Assembly: GCA_963592135.1 (NCBI GenBank)
Contig: CAVAVP010000021.1
Coordinates: 48,068-112,067, forward strand
Source: UBA3700 sp963592135
GTDB lineage: Bacteria; Bacillota; Clostridia; Christensenellales; UBA3700
DNA: 64,000 nt
Direction of reading: 5' to 3'
Below, piece after piece: positions 34,787 through 42,929 of the stretch (positions are counted from its first letter, which is position 1; the number at the start of each line of letters is the position of its first letter). A model generated the notes under the pieces. The model saw only the letters and a program-made list of their open reading frames with translations. It searched no databases and had not been told where the DNA came from. A program made the position numbers and the translations under genes.

Positions 34787-35503
34787 ATGTTAATTGAAGG
34801 AAGAAACCCAATAAAAGAAGCATTAAATAGTGATAGTCTAACTATAACAAAAATTTCAGTAGCTAAAGGCTCTCATGATTTACAAGACTTAATTGATATT
34901 GCCAGAGCAAAGGGAATTCGTATTGACTTTGTAGATAGACAATTATTAGATAAACAAAGTGTAACAAAGCATCATCAAGGAATAATTGCAAACGCAGAAG
35001 AATTTAAATATACATCTCTTAAAGAGGTAATAACTCCTAAAGAAAACAAACCTTTATTTCTTATACTATTAGATAACATAGAAGATCCTCATAATTTAGG
35101 AAGTATTATAAGAGTTGCTGAATGTTTAGGCGTTGATGGCATAATTATTCCTAATAAACGTTGTGCTACTGTTAATACTACTGTTTTAAAGGTATCAACA
35201 GGCGCAGCTTCTTATGTAAAAATTGCTATGGTAAACAATATTAATGATGTTATAAGAGAACTAAAAGACAATTTCGTTACTGTTTGTTGCGCTGACATGA
35301 ATGGAGAAATTATTTATAACGCCAATTTAACAGGAGACATAGCATTAGTTATTGGCAATGAAGGTTCTGGCGTAAAACAATTAACACGTAAACTTTGTGA
35401 TAAAATTGTTGCAATACCTCAATTTGGAAAAATTAACTCGCTAAACGCATCGGTTGCATGTGGAATAATTTGCTCCGAAATAGTAAGACAACGTTTAAAT
35501 TAA
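34787..35503 (+). CDS. rlmB: 23S rRNA (guanosine-2'-O)-methyltransferase of the TrmH/RlmB family
   Basis: 238 residues. N-terminal substrate-binding domain (IEGRNPIKEAL, HHQGIIA) and C-terminal SpoU knot with the three motifs: N-x-G-x-x-x-R in DPHNLGSIIRVAE, VIGNEGSGV, and SLNASVACG. Enzymes of this type methylate the ribose of G2251 in 23S rRNA using S-adenosylmethionine. The GGAG sits 6 bases upstream of the ATG. In many Firmicutes rlmB lies between mrnC and sigH; here those two genes face it from the opposite strand just downstream, so the locus has been rearranged. Confidence 0.93.
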   Translation: MLIEGRNPIKEALNSDSLTITKISVAKGSHDLQDLIDIARAKGIRIDFVDRQLLDKQSVTKHHQGIIANAEEFKYTSLKEVITPKENKPLFLILLDNIEDPHNLGSIIRVAECLGVDGIIIPNKRCATVNTTVLKVSTGAASYVKIAMVNNINDVIRELKDNFVTVCCADMNGEIIYNANLTGDIALVIGNEGSGVKQLTRKLCDKIVAIPQFGKINSLNASVACGIICSEIVRQRLN

Positions 35504-35530
35504 TAAAAAAATATATAACGTATATCAATA

Positions 35531-35566
35531 TTAATGAGCACCTTTCAAGTGCTCATTAATAATTTT
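35531..35566 (+). terminator. Terminator after rlmB
   Basis: A perfect 11-bp stem (TTAATGAGCAC at 35531-35541 with GTGCTCATTAA at 35549-35559) and a 7-base loop, followed by a short T-rich stretch. The T run is short, so efficiency is uncertain. The stretch to 35685 holds nothing else I can identify. Confidence 0.65.
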
Positions 35567-35685
35567 AAAACATAAATAACTCCATATAGTAATAGTATTT
35601 TTAAACTTCTATATAAAAGTCAAAGAGCGATGAATGCATTTTTTACCTTTCGTCACACCTTAATATTACTATTTTTTTATTTTAT

Positions 35686-36306
35686 CTATATTTTTTTCTT
35701 ATAATATTTTTTTATCTTTTGAATTGTATTATCTACTTTTTTACTTGTAATATTTAATTTTTTTGCAATCTCATCATAACTATTAAATTGTATATAAAGT
35801 CTAAGTATTTCTTTTTCCGTATCATTTAAATTGCTCATAATATTTTCTAACTTATCTTTTTTAATCAATTCTTCTTCTTTTTCGATTAATTCCTCTTCTG
35901 GAGTTTTAGACGGATCTTTTATATTACCCAAAAGGTCATATTCATCACTATCAGCATCTTTATTATTTTTCTGGTATCCTATATTTTTTTTAAAAACAGA
36001 TTCTTTCCTTATATAATCCAAAATCTTGTTTTTTATACAAACCCCTGCATATGTTGTAAATGTGACATCCTTTTCCGGATTATATGTATTAATAGCATTA
36101 TATAATCCCAAACTTCCCTCTTGTAGCAAATCTAAATCTTTATCGTCATATTGGCCACCATTTTCTTTTATTATTTTGTTAATAGTGGCTTTTATTAAAT
36201 TTTCACAAGAAGTTATTAGATCATCAATTTCTTTGTCAACATTTTTGTTGTTTTTTCTTAATAATTGAATTTCATTAAATTTTTTATTTATTTCTTCATT
36301 CTTCAT
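35686..36306 (-). CDS. sigH: RNA polymerase sigma factor, sigma-H (Spo0H) type
   Basis: 206 residues. Region 2 is clear (DLDLLQEGSLGLYNAINTYN, then FTTYAGVCIKNKILDYIRK) and region 4 is a helix-turn-helix (NSYDEIAKKLNITSKKVDNTIQKIKK), whose 'SYxEIAxxLN..xKxxDNxxQxxKK' pattern matches sigma-H. Length is close to the 218 residues of Bacillus SigH. The neighbour mrnC supports the call, as the two are commonly linked. Sigma-H directs transition-state, competence and early sporulation genes in relatives. It overlaps mrnC by 11 bases and is the last gene of the aminotransferase-aldolase operon. Confidence 0.87.
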   Translation of the reverse strand: MKNEEINKKFNEIQLLRKNNKNVDKEIDDLITSCENLIKATINKIIKENGGQYDDKDLDLLQEGSLGLYNAINTYNPEKDVTFTTYAGVCIKNKILDYIRKESVFKKNIGYQKNNKDADSDEYDLLGNIKDPSKTPEEELIEKEEELIKKDKLENIMSNLNDTEKEILRLYIQFNSYDEIAKKLNITSKKVDNTIQKIKKYYKKKI

Positions 36307-36697
36307 TTTTTAAAAATAATTTTAATCTCTCTTGCTGACCGGTTAAATATAAATAACCTATAACTGCCTCAAAGCCTGTGGCTTCTAGATATTCAAGAAC
36401 TGATGCATGCTTAGCTACATTATTTACGTGAGAATTACGTGCTCTATGAAAAATTTCATTTTCTTCCTCATTTAAAGATTCTTTTAATTCATTAATAAGT
36501 TTAGCTTGAGCCTTAGCATTAACCTCTTCAGATACTTTTTCATGAAGCTTATGCGTTTTTAAAGTGGTAGTTGTTGCAAACTTTTCTCTCGAATATAATG
36601 AATGCACTGCATCCCCTATATAAGCAAGCACAAGAGGGTTCATCTCTCGTGCTTGGGCTTTTGTTAATATATTTTTATTTTCTGGAATAAAATTCAT
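36296..36697 (-). CDS. mrnC: Mini-ribonuclease III
   Basis: 133 residues, one RNase III catalytic domain without a double-stranded RNA-binding domain, the hallmark of MrnC. The signature LAYIGDAVHSLYSRE with Asp29 and the later ARNSHVNNVAKHAS and YLEATGFEAVIGYLYL are diagnostic. The enzyme matures 23S rRNA ends as a dimer. Its ATG overlaps the stop of the upstream aldolase gene by one base (TAATG), so translation is coupled; it in turn overlaps sigH. Confidence 0.95.
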   Translation of the reverse strand: MNFIPENKNILTKAQAREMNPLVLAYIGDAVHSLYSREKFATTTTLKTHKLHEKVSEEVNAKAQAKLINELKESLNEEENEIFHRARNSHVNNVAKHASVLEYLEATGFEAVIGYLYLTGQQERLKLFLKNEE

Positions 36698-37353
36698 TAT
36701 TTGCTATACTTTGAAACGAAATAGTCAAATAACAATTCATCGCTATATTCTTTAGCGCCAGTTGCTTTTAATGTCTCTTGTTTTATGTATTCATAACAAT
36801 TCTTTTCTACACAACGTAAAACTTCAAAAGCTTCATCCATATCTTTCCCTACACAGAATACGCCATGGTTTGCCATGAAACATGCATTTCTTCCTTTCAT
36901 AGCCTCCACTGTGCCATTCTTTAAGGTTTTTGTTCCTGGAAGACCATATTTTCCAACCTTTACATTTCCACCAACTAATTTTTGCATTTCTTCATTCATT
37001 ACTGGAAGTTCTTTTCTACAAGAAGCAAAAATTGAGCAGAATATAGGATGTGAGTGAATACAAGCATTAACTTCTTTTCTATCTGCCATAATTGCAGCAT
37101 GAATTTTTCTTTCACTTGTTGGCTTCTTTCCCTTTTCCCAAATAGAAGGATCAGATATTTGAACTACAGGCATATCTTCTGGCGTTAATGCAATGTAATC
37201 TAATCCTGTTGGAGTAACTAACATATGGTCATCATCTAACCTTGCAGATGTATTTCCCCATGTTCCTTGAACTAAATTTTCTTTTAATAAATTTACTCCA
37301 CTATCTTTTATAACTTGTCTTAAAACTTTCTCTTGTTCTTCAGTCCATGCCAT
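36697..37353 (-). CDS. Class II aldolase (fuculose-phosphate aldolase / ribulose-phosphate epimerase family)
   Basis: 218 residues of the usual family length. Conserved parts: QGTWGNTSAR near the N-terminus (phosphate-binding loop), PTSERKIHAA with Glu81, the zinc-binding CIHSHP with His100 and His102, and ANHGVF with the third ligand His163. These are the metal site and catalytic acid of class II sugar-phosphate aldolases, which split ketose 1-phosphates into dihydroxyacetone phosphate and an aldehyde. Sugar specificity cannot be read from sequence. AGGAGG lies 9 bases before the ATG. Four bases separate it from an upstream paralog that has lost part of this metal site. Confidence 0.9.
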   Translation of the reverse strand: MAWTEEQEKVLRQVIKDSGVNLLKENLVQGTWGNTSARLDDDHMLVTPTGLDYIALTPEDMPVVQISDPSIWEKGKKPTSERKIHAAIMADRKEVNACIHSHPIFCSIFASCRKELPVMNEEMQKLVGGNVKVGKYGLPGTKTLKNGTVEAMKGRNACFMANHGVFCVGKDMDEAFEVLRCVEKNCYEYIKQETLKATGAKEYSDELLFDYFVSKYSK

Positions 37354-37357
37354 AATA

Positions 37358-37981
37358 CTATTCCTCCTCTACTTGTAAGTTAGCTTGGTTTGCTTTACTA
37401 TATTTCTTTTGATAAACAAATTGCATTAATTTTGCTTCAAATAAATTAATTGTAACATTCTTACCAACCACAGAGCTTGCAACAAAGCAATGGGCTGCTT
37501 TATCTAAAACTAATACACAAGTATAAGCTTCATCTAAAGATCTTCCTGTTGTTATACAACCATCATCTTCTATTAATGTAGAATTATGACCTTTTAAGTT
37601 TTTAACAATGCTATCTACATCATTTTTTGCAGTTTTACACTTTGGTCCCACGATTTGAGCCATATCGTCTAATACTGTAGGAATTGTAACCCCTGCTTTT
37701 GCTACTGGGTTAACCCATTTTGGATGAACATGACAAACAGCATTTGATGTTTCTTTTGATGTGTAGATGTTTGCATGCAATATATACTCTTTATCTGTAG
37801 CAGATGCCATATCTATCTTTAATACATCTTCTTCTTTAAGGCTATCTAATGCAACTCCTAATTTAGTAATATACATATAACCCTTATGAGCCCTCATAGA
37901 AATACATGCTGTATTTTCGTTAACACCTTCTTCTGCAAGTCTCTTTGCATATTCTAGTATCTTTTCAATGTATTTATTCAT
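37358..37981 (-). CDS. Degenerate class II aldolase-like protein
   Basis: 207 residues, paralogous to the next gene. It keeps the His-x-His pair (CHVHPKW, His84 and His86) and the late GRSLDEAYTCV helix, but the third zinc ligand region reads IEDDGCITTG (Asp140) where active members have NHG, and the SSE glutamate block is absent. It therefore probably lacks aldolase activity, or binds metal differently. Strong AAAAAGGAG upstream. The two paralogs, four bases apart, could form a mixed oligomer (class II aldolases are tetramers with active sites at subunit interfaces), which is inference. Confidence 0.8.
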   Translation of the reverse strand: MNKYIEKILEYAKRLAEEGVNENTACISMRAHKGYMYITKLGVALDSLKEEDVLKIDMASATDKEYILHANIYTSKETSNAVCHVHPKWVNPVAKAGVTIPTVLDDMAQIVGPKCKTAKNDVDSIVKNLKGHNSTLIEDDGCITTGRSLDEAYTCVLVLDKAAHCFVASSVVGKNVTINLFEAKLMQFVYQKKYSKANQANLQVEEE

Positions 37982-38022
37982 ATAAATTCTCTCCTTTTTA
38001 ATATTGAATATATAGTATTTTT

Positions 38023-39621
38023 CTAATTTTTCTCATTTAAAATTCTAAAAGCTTTTTTATTTTGTTTATATAATGACTTAAACACTTCAAAACCTTTATC
38101 ATAAACCTCTTCTTTCAATTTAAGATTTGGCTTATAGGCTTTCTTTGCAGGAATAAATTTCTTTATATCAGTAAAAGAAGGAATAACACCTAAACCCACT
38201 CCAACACAAGCAGCAGCGCCAACAGCGCCAATATTTTGTGGGCTCTCGACTGTTTCTATAACTTTACCTGTAATATCGGCTAAAACTTGGCAAGTGAAGT
38301 CATCAAGTGCGCCACCGCCTACAAATCTAATAACATCAGAAGTTTTAACTTTTCTATCTGAAGCCTCTATCATCCATCTCTTGTGATAGCAAATTCCCTC
38401 TAAAACTGCCCTGATCAAATCTCTCTTTCCAGTCTCTAAAGAAATATTAAAGAACATTCCTCTTGCATTTGAATCTTCAAAAGGACATCTATTTCCATGT
38501 AGCCATGGAGTAAATATTACGCCATCTGCTCCTGCTGGAACTTCATCAACTACAGAGATCATATACTTATATAGATTAATATATTTTGATTCTGAATCAT
38601 CTGTAACTTTTTGTTTTTGAGAATAAACACCAACTTCATCAAGGGCGATGTGATCTTTTACCCACTCAAAACATTTACTTGAAGTTTCAAGCTCTGCAAA
38701 GTAGTTAAATCTTCCAGGTTCTGCGCCTACGGTTGCTGCAATCATTGTTGTAACATCAACTACTGATTTATCTGTAATAGTTCCTACCCAACCTGATGTT
38801 CCTGAATATACGTGAGTATCTCCAAGTCCTGTAGCGCCGGCTCCTACACCAATTAGATTAGCATCCATACCACCACCAAATACCTTTATTCCTGAAACAA
38901 TTCCAAGTTCTTTTGCAGGTCCTTCTAAAGTAACACCTGCTGCCTCTGATGACGCAATTAATCTTGGCATATGATCTGGATTTACTCCAAACATATTACA
39001 AATTTTCTTTGAAAAACTTTTCTTTTTATAATCGTAAAGCAATGTTCCAAAAGCGGAATCATATGTCATTACAAATTCGCCAGTCATTCTGCAAATTAAA
39101 TATTCTTTAACATCAAGCCATTTATGTACTCTTGCAAAATTATCTGGTTCATGCTTTTTTACCCAGTTATATTTCCAAACAGGATCTTTAACTGAAACTG
39201 GAGCCGCTCCTGTTATTAAAAGTGCAGGAATTAATTTTTTAATATTTCCACCTGCAATTTGTAAACCATAAGAAATTCCTTCTTTCATTTCTTGAGAAGC
39301 TCTTTGATCCATATATGAAAATGCTCTATGAACAGGAACGCCATTTTTGTCTACAAGTACAAGCCCTTGCGCTTGTGAGCAAAATGAAATACCATCAACC
39401 ATTTCAGGTTTAATGTCAGTCTTTTGAAAAACTTTTTTTGTAGTAGAGCACATAGCATTCCACCAATCGTTAGGATCTTGCTCAGCGCCCCCATCTTCAT
39501 AAACATATAAATCATACCCTTCTGATGCAGATGCTACAATTTTAATTCCTTCCTCAATTTCAATTAAGCAAGTTTTTATTCCTGTTGTTCCTACATCATA
39601 GGCCAAAGCATACTTTTTCAT
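38023..39621 (-). CDS. FGGY-family carbohydrate kinase (xylulokinase-like)
   Basis: 532 residues. The N-terminal phosphate-1 loop YDVGTTGIKTCLIE, a catalytic-base region (EQDPNDWW), GTSGWVGT and the C-terminal FVGGGALDDFTCQVLADITGK and GAVGAAACVG blocks mark the FGGY sugar kinase family. It transfers phosphate from ATP to a polyol or ketose; which one is not decidable, since the family covers xylulose, fuculose, glycerol, erythritol and AI-2. Located between an aminotransferase and two aldolase genes, it likely primes the substrate for cleavage. GAGG precedes the ATG. Confidence 0.9.
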   Translation of the reverse strand: MKKYALAYDVGTTGIKTCLIEIEEGIKIVASASEGYDLYVYEDGGAEQDPNDWWNAMCSTTKKVFQKTDIKPEMVDGISFCSQAQGLVLVDKNGVPVHRAFSYMDQRASQEMKEGISYGLQIAGGNIKKLIPALLITGAAPVSVKDPVWKYNWVKKHEPDNFARVHKWLDVKEYLICRMTGEFVMTYDSAFGTLLYDYKKKSFSKKICNMFGVNPDHMPRLIASSEAAGVTLEGPAKELGIVSGIKVFGGGMDANLIGVGAGATGLGDTHVYSGTSGWVGTITDKSVVDVTTMIAATVGAEPGRFNYFAELETSSKCFEWVKDHIALDEVGVYSQKQKVTDDSESKYINLYKYMISVVDEVPAGADGVIFTPWLHGNRCPFEDSNARGMFFNISLETGKRDLIRAVLEGICYHKRWMIEASDRKVKTSDVIRFVGGGALDDFTCQVLADITGKVIETVESPQNIGAVGAAACVGVGLGVIPSFTDIKKFIPAKKAYKPNLKLKEEVYDKGFEVFKSLYKQNKKAFRILNEKN

Positions 39622-39642
39622 ATAGTCCTCTTAAATGCATAA

Positions 39643-39677
39643 ATGGGGATTACACTTTTTTTTGGTGTAACCCCCAT
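39643..39677 (-). promoter_or_regulatory. Intercistronic hairpin between aminotransferase and kinase genes
   Basis: ATGGGGATTACAC (39643-39655) pairs with GTGTAACCCCCAT (39665-39677), a 13-bp stem with one mismatch and a 9-base loop. No T run follows on the minus strand, so it is more likely an mRNA-stability or processing element, or a partial attenuator, than a full terminator. Confidence 0.6.
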
Positions 39678-39694
39678 GGTTAATTTTTTATATT

Positions 39695-41401
39695 TTAATT
39701 TTTCTTAGATGCTTTATATTCATTTAATAACTTTTCAGCATCTGCTTTTGCTGCAGCTTTCTTTGCATCGATTTCAGCCATTTGAGCTTTAGCTTTTTCT
39801 AATCCTTTAGCTTTCTCTTCTTTATGTCTCTTATCGTAAGCGGCGATTTGATCTTCAATCTTGCCTGTTTCTTTTACCATCTTAAATACATCTTCAAATC
39901 TATTTAATGCTTCATCAATAACATCATCTGTATCTGCCATAGATGTATATAATCTTGAACCAGCAAGAGTTACAATACCATTTGCCATATAAGCAGCACC
40001 CATATGCTCCATAGCTTCCTTTCTTACCATCATCATACTCTTCTTAGATAATGCGTTAACTACATTTAAGATATTCATTGATGAGAAGTCGAAACTCATA
40101 GCAGCAGAACACTCTAAGTGGCAAATAGAACCTTGGTTATAGGCAACATATGGTAACTTATATTGGTCAATTAACTTAACAAGTCCATCTGTTAATCTAT
40201 CACCAGCTTTACCAGCCTTTACACACGCATTGTTCTTAGCAATTTCTTTCATACATACATAACCAGCCATAGAAGATAGAGGGTTAGCGGCAAGTGTACC
40301 GCCTACATATGCTTTCTTCATTAAGCCACCTACGCCAGCAGCCATTAAGTCAACATATTCTTTCTTACCACCTACACCACCAGCAGCAGGATATCCACCA
40401 GCGACGATTTTACCAAATACTGTTAAATCTGGATGAACACCAAATAATCCTTGGGCACCACCTAAACCTACTCTGAAGCCTGTTACAACTTCATCAAAGA
40501 TTAATAAGGCACCATACTTATCACACAATGCTCTTACTAATTGATTGTACTTCCAAGCAACTGGTCTTGTACCTGATTCTGGGCCAACTGGTTCAATAAG
40601 AATAGCAGCTGTACCACCTCTTAATTGGTTAAGTTTTAAATAACTTTCCATCATTTCTATATTATCTGGTTGAACTTCATCTACAATTGAGTGAATCTTT
40701 GATGGAATACCATAAGACTCTAAGAAGTTTCTTGTTCCTGGAATTTTCAAACCATAAACTAATTGATCTGACCAACCATGGTATGCACCACCAACTTTAA
40801 TAATTCTCTTATGACCTGTGGCACATCTAGCAATACGAATAGCGGCCATATCAGCTTCTGTACCAGAACCTAACATACGGAACTTTTCAACGTATGGCAT
40901 ATGCTTATTAATTTCTTTAGCAATTAATAATTCAGCTTCATGGAATAAACCTGTAACTGGACCACAATCTTTAATTAACTTAATAGCTTCTTCTTGAACT
41001 CCTGGGAAGTTAGATCCTAAAATTGTAGGACCACCAGCTTGTAAGAAGTCGAAGTATTTATTGCCATCAGCATCGTATAAGTAAGCTCCTTCAGCCTTTG
41101 TCATGCACATTGGGAATGGCTTATTGAATGCCAAATTATGTTGTACACCGCCTGGAATAAACTTCTTAGCTTCTGCTGTAACTTCTTTTGACTTTGCACA
41201 CTTAGTTTCATAATAACCTTTTACAATGTCTTTTTCATAAATGTCTTGGGGAATAGAATAAATATTCTTGTCTGTTAATTCCTTTAATGCATCTCTAATG
41301 TTTTGTGGTTCAGCCCAACGAGTAACACCGTATTCAGAACTTGGGTTTTTGTATTCAGCACCCTTACGTAATTCTTCTACACTAGTATACTTAATTTCCA
41401 T
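39695..41401 (-). CDS. Class III PLP aminotransferase (glutamate-1-semialdehyde aminomutase-like) with coiled-coil tail
   Basis: 568 residues from the ATG at 41401, which has AAGGAG upstream; a longer frame would start inside the promoter. Fold type I features: GSGTEADMAAIRIAR, GGAYHGWSD, IFDEVVTGFR and the PLP lysine Lys331 in VFGKIVAGG. The core resembles glutamate-1-semialdehyde 2,1-aminomutases, but no other tetrapyrrole gene is near and the operon is catabolic, so an amino transfer on a sugar-derived aldehyde or ketone is more likely. Residues ~515-568 are a Lys/Ala/Glu-rich helix absent from usual family members. First gene of the operon. Confidence 0.85.
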   Translation of the reverse strand: MEIKYTSVEELRKGAEYKNPSSEYGVTRWAEPQNIRDALKELTDKNIYSIPQDIYEKDIVKGYYETKCAKSKEVTAEAKKFIPGGVQHNLAFNKPFPMCMTKAEGAYLYDADGNKYFDFLQAGGPTILGSNFPGVQEEAIKLIKDCGPVTGLFHEAELLIAKEINKHMPYVEKFRMLGSGTEADMAAIRIARCATGHKRIIKVGGAYHGWSDQLVYGLKIPGTRNFLESYGIPSKIHSIVDEVQPDNIEMMESYLKLNQLRGGTAAILIEPVGPESGTRPVAWKYNQLVRALCDKYGALLIFDEVVTGFRVGLGGAQGLFGVHPDLTVFGKIVAGGYPAAGGVGGKKEYVDLMAAGVGGLMKKAYVGGTLAANPLSSMAGYVCMKEIAKNNACVKAGKAGDRLTDGLVKLIDQYKLPYVAYNQGSICHLECSAAMSFDFSSMNILNVVNALSKKSMMMVRKEAMEHMGAAYMANGIVTLAGSRLYTSMADTDDVIDEALNRFEDVFKMVKETGKIEDQIAAYDKRHKEEKAKGLEKAKAQMAEIDAKKAAAKADAEKLLNEYKASKKN

Positions 41402-41441
41402 AATTGTCTCCTTTTTGTTTGTTTGTATTTTAACATTATCA

Positions 41442-41471
41442 ATTTTAACAAACAAAGCCATATGTAGTCAA
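41442..41471 (-). promoter_or_regulatory. Promoter of the aminotransferase-kinase-aldolase operon
   Basis: TTGACT (41471-41466), 18-base spacer, TAAAAT (41447-41442) on the minus strand; the leader to the ATG at 41401 is about 35 bases. Confidence 0.7.
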
Positions 41472-41565
41472 TATATATTTTTATATATAAATATATAGTG
41501 AATTGCTGCTTGACTATCTCAATGTCAAAAAATTATACTTAAAGCAATAACAAATGAGGTAATCT

Positions 41566-42852
41566 ATGAAAGATTCTACAATACAAGAAAATGCACAACT
41601 AACATATGATTTAATTAGCGATGTTGTAAATTCAACAGGACCTAGACTTCCAGGGTCTGAAGAAGAAAAAAAAGGTGCGAATATTTTTGCAAAGCAACTT
41701 GACTCTTTTGGCTTTGAACCACATGTTGAAAAATTTAAGGTTTCACCACGTGCATCTGTTGCCTCAGTACCAACTTTAGGTATTTTAGGTTTTGCGGCAA
41801 TTGCAGCTTTTTATTTATCACCTGCAATTACGTTTGTAATAAGCATTTTAATTTTAACATATAGCATATTACAAATTTTTACATACACTGGAGCTTTTGA
41901 TTTTATTGCACAAAAATATCACTCTCAAAACGTTTATGCATCCATTGAGCCAAAGAATTCTCAAATAGATAGAACCATCGTTTTATCAGGCCACATAGAC
42001 TCTTCTTGGAATTGGAAGCTTTCACTACAAAATCCTAAAACTCTAACCATAAAATTATCTCTTGGAACATTAGCTATTGTCTTTTTATTTTTCTTATCTT
42101 TAGTTGCTGTTTGTAAAGGCGCTAGAGATTTTACATATTGGGAAACAAATATAATAGACCAGGAAAATGGCACAATTGAAAATGTAGGAAATTTAATTAT
42201 GATGTTACTTCCACTTTTATCTATTCCAGGATGTTTTTGGTTAACACAATTCTTAACATTAAATAAAGAGAGTGCTTGTCCAGGCGCTATGGATAATATG
42301 TCAGGAGTAGCCCTATCTTTAGTATGTTTAAAATATTTTAAAGAACACCCTGAAAGCATGCCAAAAAACACAAAATTAATGTGCGTTGCATTCGGAAGCG
42401 AAGAAGCAGGTCTTAAAGGATCTAAAGAGTTTTGTAAGGTTCATAAAAAAGAATTCAATAACCACTACTATGTATTAAATCTTGATTCATTTAGAGATAA
42501 AGATTCCTTTAATGTTATCGAAGGAGATAGATGGATGGGATCACATTTTGACAAAGAATTAGTCAATTTATCCCTTAAAACCATGGAAGAATTAGAAATC
42601 GAAAACCCTATTAAATTTACAAACCCAGCGGGCGGATGTGACTCTACATCATTCTATAGAGCAGGTGTTAAAACAGTTACCCTATCTGGACAAAGTACTA
42701 AACCTACGGATTATTACCACACAAATAAAGACACTGTATCTAACTTAAAAATGGATGCACTTGAACAAGGTTTTGAATTAGTTACAACACTAGTCCCTAG
42801 GATAGCCGAAATGGATATATTAAAATCTTCAAAACCCACTAAAATTAAATAA
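41566..42852 (+). CDS. M28-family zinc peptidase with inserted membrane helices
   Basis: 428 residues. Peptidase features: STGPRLPGSEEEKKGA at the N-terminus, then metal ligands in SGHIDSSW (His), GAMDNMSG (Asp), GSEEAGLKGS (Glu-Glu), LNLDSF (Asp) and TDYYHTNKD (His), the complete M28 two-zinc set. Unlike soluble members, about four hydrophobic segments (roughly 63-85, 88-110, 165-185, 205-230) lie between the N-terminal part and the second ligand. There is no signal peptide. It may be a membrane-bound aminopeptidase; side of the membrane is uncertain. GAGG lies 7 bases upstream. A single gene, divergent from the aminotransferase operon and followed by a terminator. Confidence 0.85.
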   Translation: MKDSTIQENAQLTYDLISDVVNSTGPRLPGSEEEKKGANIFAKQLDSFGFEPHVEKFKVSPRASVASVPTLGILGFAAIAAFYLSPAITFVISILILTYSILQIFTYTGAFDFIAQKYHSQNVYASIEPKNSQIDRTIVLSGHIDSSWNWKLSLQNPKTLTIKLSLGTLAIVFLFFLSLVAVCKGARDFTYWETNIIDQENGTIENVGNLIMMLLPLLSIPGCFWLTQFLTLNKESACPGAMDNMSGVALSLVCLKYFKEHPESMPKNTKLMCVAFGSEEAGLKGSKEFCKVHKKEFNNHYYVLNLDSFRDKDSFNVIEGDRWMGSHFDKELVNLSLKTMEELEIENPIKFTNPAGGCDSTSFYRAGVKTVTLSGQSTKPTDYYHTNKDTVSNLKMDALEQGFELVTTLVPRIAEMDILKSSKPTKIK

Positions 42853-42869
42853 AAATATTGAAGTAATAT

Positions 42870-42910
42870 AAAAAAATTAGCAGCCACTTTTAAATGACTG
42901 CTATTTTTTA
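42870..42910. terminator. Bidirectional terminator between convergent genes
   Basis: AGCAGCCA (42879-42886) pairs with TGACTGCT (42895-42902) with one wobble or mismatch. A T run follows on the plus strand (42904-42909) and on the minus strand, so it serves both the peptidase and the DUF975 gene. Confidence 0.75.
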
Positions 42911-42929
42911 CAACTTATTTTAAATTTTA

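Noticed and set aside
39695..41401. Haem-pathway HemL (glutamate-1-semialdehyde aminomutase)
   Set aside because: Family resemblance is clear but the sugar-kinase/aldolase context and the extra C-terminal helix argue against a tetrapyrrole role.
41961..42371. Minus-strand 136-codon frame inside the M28 peptidase gene
   Set aside because: Shadow of a gene with complete metal-site motifs on the opposite strand.
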